The notes under the pieces were generated by a model. That model did not search any database. It was not told where the DNA came from and saw nothing but the letters and a program-made list of their open reading frames with translations. Shown piece after piece: positions 63,511-64,000 of a DNA stretch of 64,000 bases. Source of the stretch: JAYYZW01 sp036339995 (lineage in GTDB: Bacteria; Pseudomonadota; Gammaproteobacteria; Ga0077536); the NCBI GenBank assembly GCA_036339995.1, contig JAYYZW010000119.1, positions 1-64,000 on the forward strand, read 5' to 3'. Both the position numbers and the translations under genes were made by a program. The first letter of the stretch is position 1, and each line of letters starts with the position of its first letter.

Positions 63511-64000
63511 GTGTCCAGCGACCATACCCCGGCCCCGGAACTCGAACAGACCGCACTTTTCGCACTGCACGTGGAATTGGGCGCCAAGCTCGTTGAATTC
63601 GCGGGCTATGAGATGCCTCTGCAATACGCCCCGGGCATCGTGGCCGAACACGTCCACACACGTGAACACGCGGGGCTTTTTGACGTCTCCCACATGGGGC
63701 AGATCGCAGTTCGCGGACCCCCAGCAGCGCTATACGGTATTGACCGACGAAGCCGGCGGCATCATCGACGACCTGATGGTGACGCGCGTGCCGGACGGCC
63801 TGTTCATGGTCGTCAACGCCGCTTTCAAGGAGCGGGTTTTCACCTATCTCGAGGACGGACTCAAGGGTGAGTGCGGCCTCGAACGCTACCCCGACCGTGC
63901 CCTGCTCGCCTTGCAGGGTCCGGCAGCGGTCGAGGTATTGTCGGCGCACAGTCCGCAAACGCAGGCATTGAAATTCATGACGGACGCCGAGTGCGACCTC
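63511..64000 (+). pseudogene. gcvT: Glycine cleavage system T protein (aminomethyltransferase), disrupted and cut by the window end
   Basis: From GTG 63511 the protein starts normally (ALHVELGAKLVEFAGYEMPLQY, AGLFDVSHMGQIAVRG). At about 63717 the frame changes: the next conserved segment, QQRYTVLTDEAGGIIDDLMV, is in frame +1 and about 20 residues that normally lie between VRG and RYT are missing. The rest (VVNAAFKERVFTYLEDGL, ALLALQGPAAVEVL) is normal up to the window end. So an internal deletion with a frameshift breaks the gene, or the assembly is wrong here. Intact T protein would pass the methylene group of glycine to THF. Confidence 0.78.

Noticed and set aside
1..64000. CRISPR array, tRNA, rRNA or prophage genes
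   Set aside because: No regularly spaced repeats, cloverleaf-like sequences, rRNA motifs or phage gene clusters were recognised by eye; a dedicated RNA scan would be needed to exclude a single tRNA.

Overview
The window reads as chromosomal sequence of a gammaproteobacterium with fairly high G+C. The evidence is gene order. Four blocks follow the layout of Pseudomonas and related orders: pyrG-kdsA-eno-ftsB-ispD-ispF (4.5-9.9 kb), mtaD/mtnA-gyrA-pheA-tyrA-aroA-cmk-rpsA-ihfB-lapA-lapB-pyrF (19.3-33.3 kb), glyA-nrdR-ribD-ribE-ribB-ribH-nusB-thiL (40.8-47.6 kb), and the purL and mfd regions. I cannot name a genus. No rRNA, tRNA, CRISPR array, prophage or intact transposase gene was seen.

Layout. 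0-4.4 kb holds the end of a PLP-dependent decarboxylase, formate-tetrahydrofolate ligase, and a ClC chloride channel gene broken by two TAG codons and a frameshift. 4.5-14.5 kb holds CTP, KDO, enolase, cell-division and isoprenoid genes, then smr and purL. 14.6-18.5 kb is a minus-strand operon of four overlapping genes (aldo/keto reductase, purB, a DUF7931-like protein, a secretin-N-domain-like exported protein). 18.6-33.3 kb holds RNase T, methylthioadenosine salvage, gyrase A, aromatic amino acid synthesis, ribosomal protein S1, IHF-beta and LPS-assembly control. 33.3-40.5 kb holds mfd, a CsiV-like protein, methylthioinosine phosphorylase, hpt, a DUF815 ATPase and a detached C-terminal piece of class I adenylate cyclase. 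40.8-47.6 kb is the riboflavin/nusB/thiL block. 47.6-64 kb is accessory metabolism: DsrE-like and SoxYZ-like sulfur proteins, a TetR regulator, HpaI- and RraA-type aldolases, a thiamine-diphosphate enzyme, ATC hydrolase, O-acetylhomoserine sulfhydrylase, a family III CoA-transferase, RapA, a sulfotransferase, and a damaged gcvT at the window edge.

The genes link up as pathways. mtaD, mtnA and the phosphorylase at 37.5 kb make the MTA to MTI to methylthioribose-1-phosphate route known from Pseudomonas aeruginosa. The riboflavin block is nearly complete, but the GTP cyclohydrolase II-like half of RibB has lost its zinc cysteines, so ribA must lie elsewhere. fhs, glyA and gcvT are one-carbon genes, the last one damaged.

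The most notable non-gene signal is a family of three 161-162 bp non-coding inverted-repeat elements (14.5, 32.4 and 53.9 kb) with IS5-like TTAG target duplications, plus a fourth, related but diverged element at 58.5 kb. Three of the four end exactly in the stop codon of a neighbouring gene. Other points are a DsrE-domain gene split in frame by one TAA from an upstream membrane anchor, a 15-bp perfect hairpin in the 3' end of tyrA just before aroA, and paired palindromes around a TATAAT box before gyrA.
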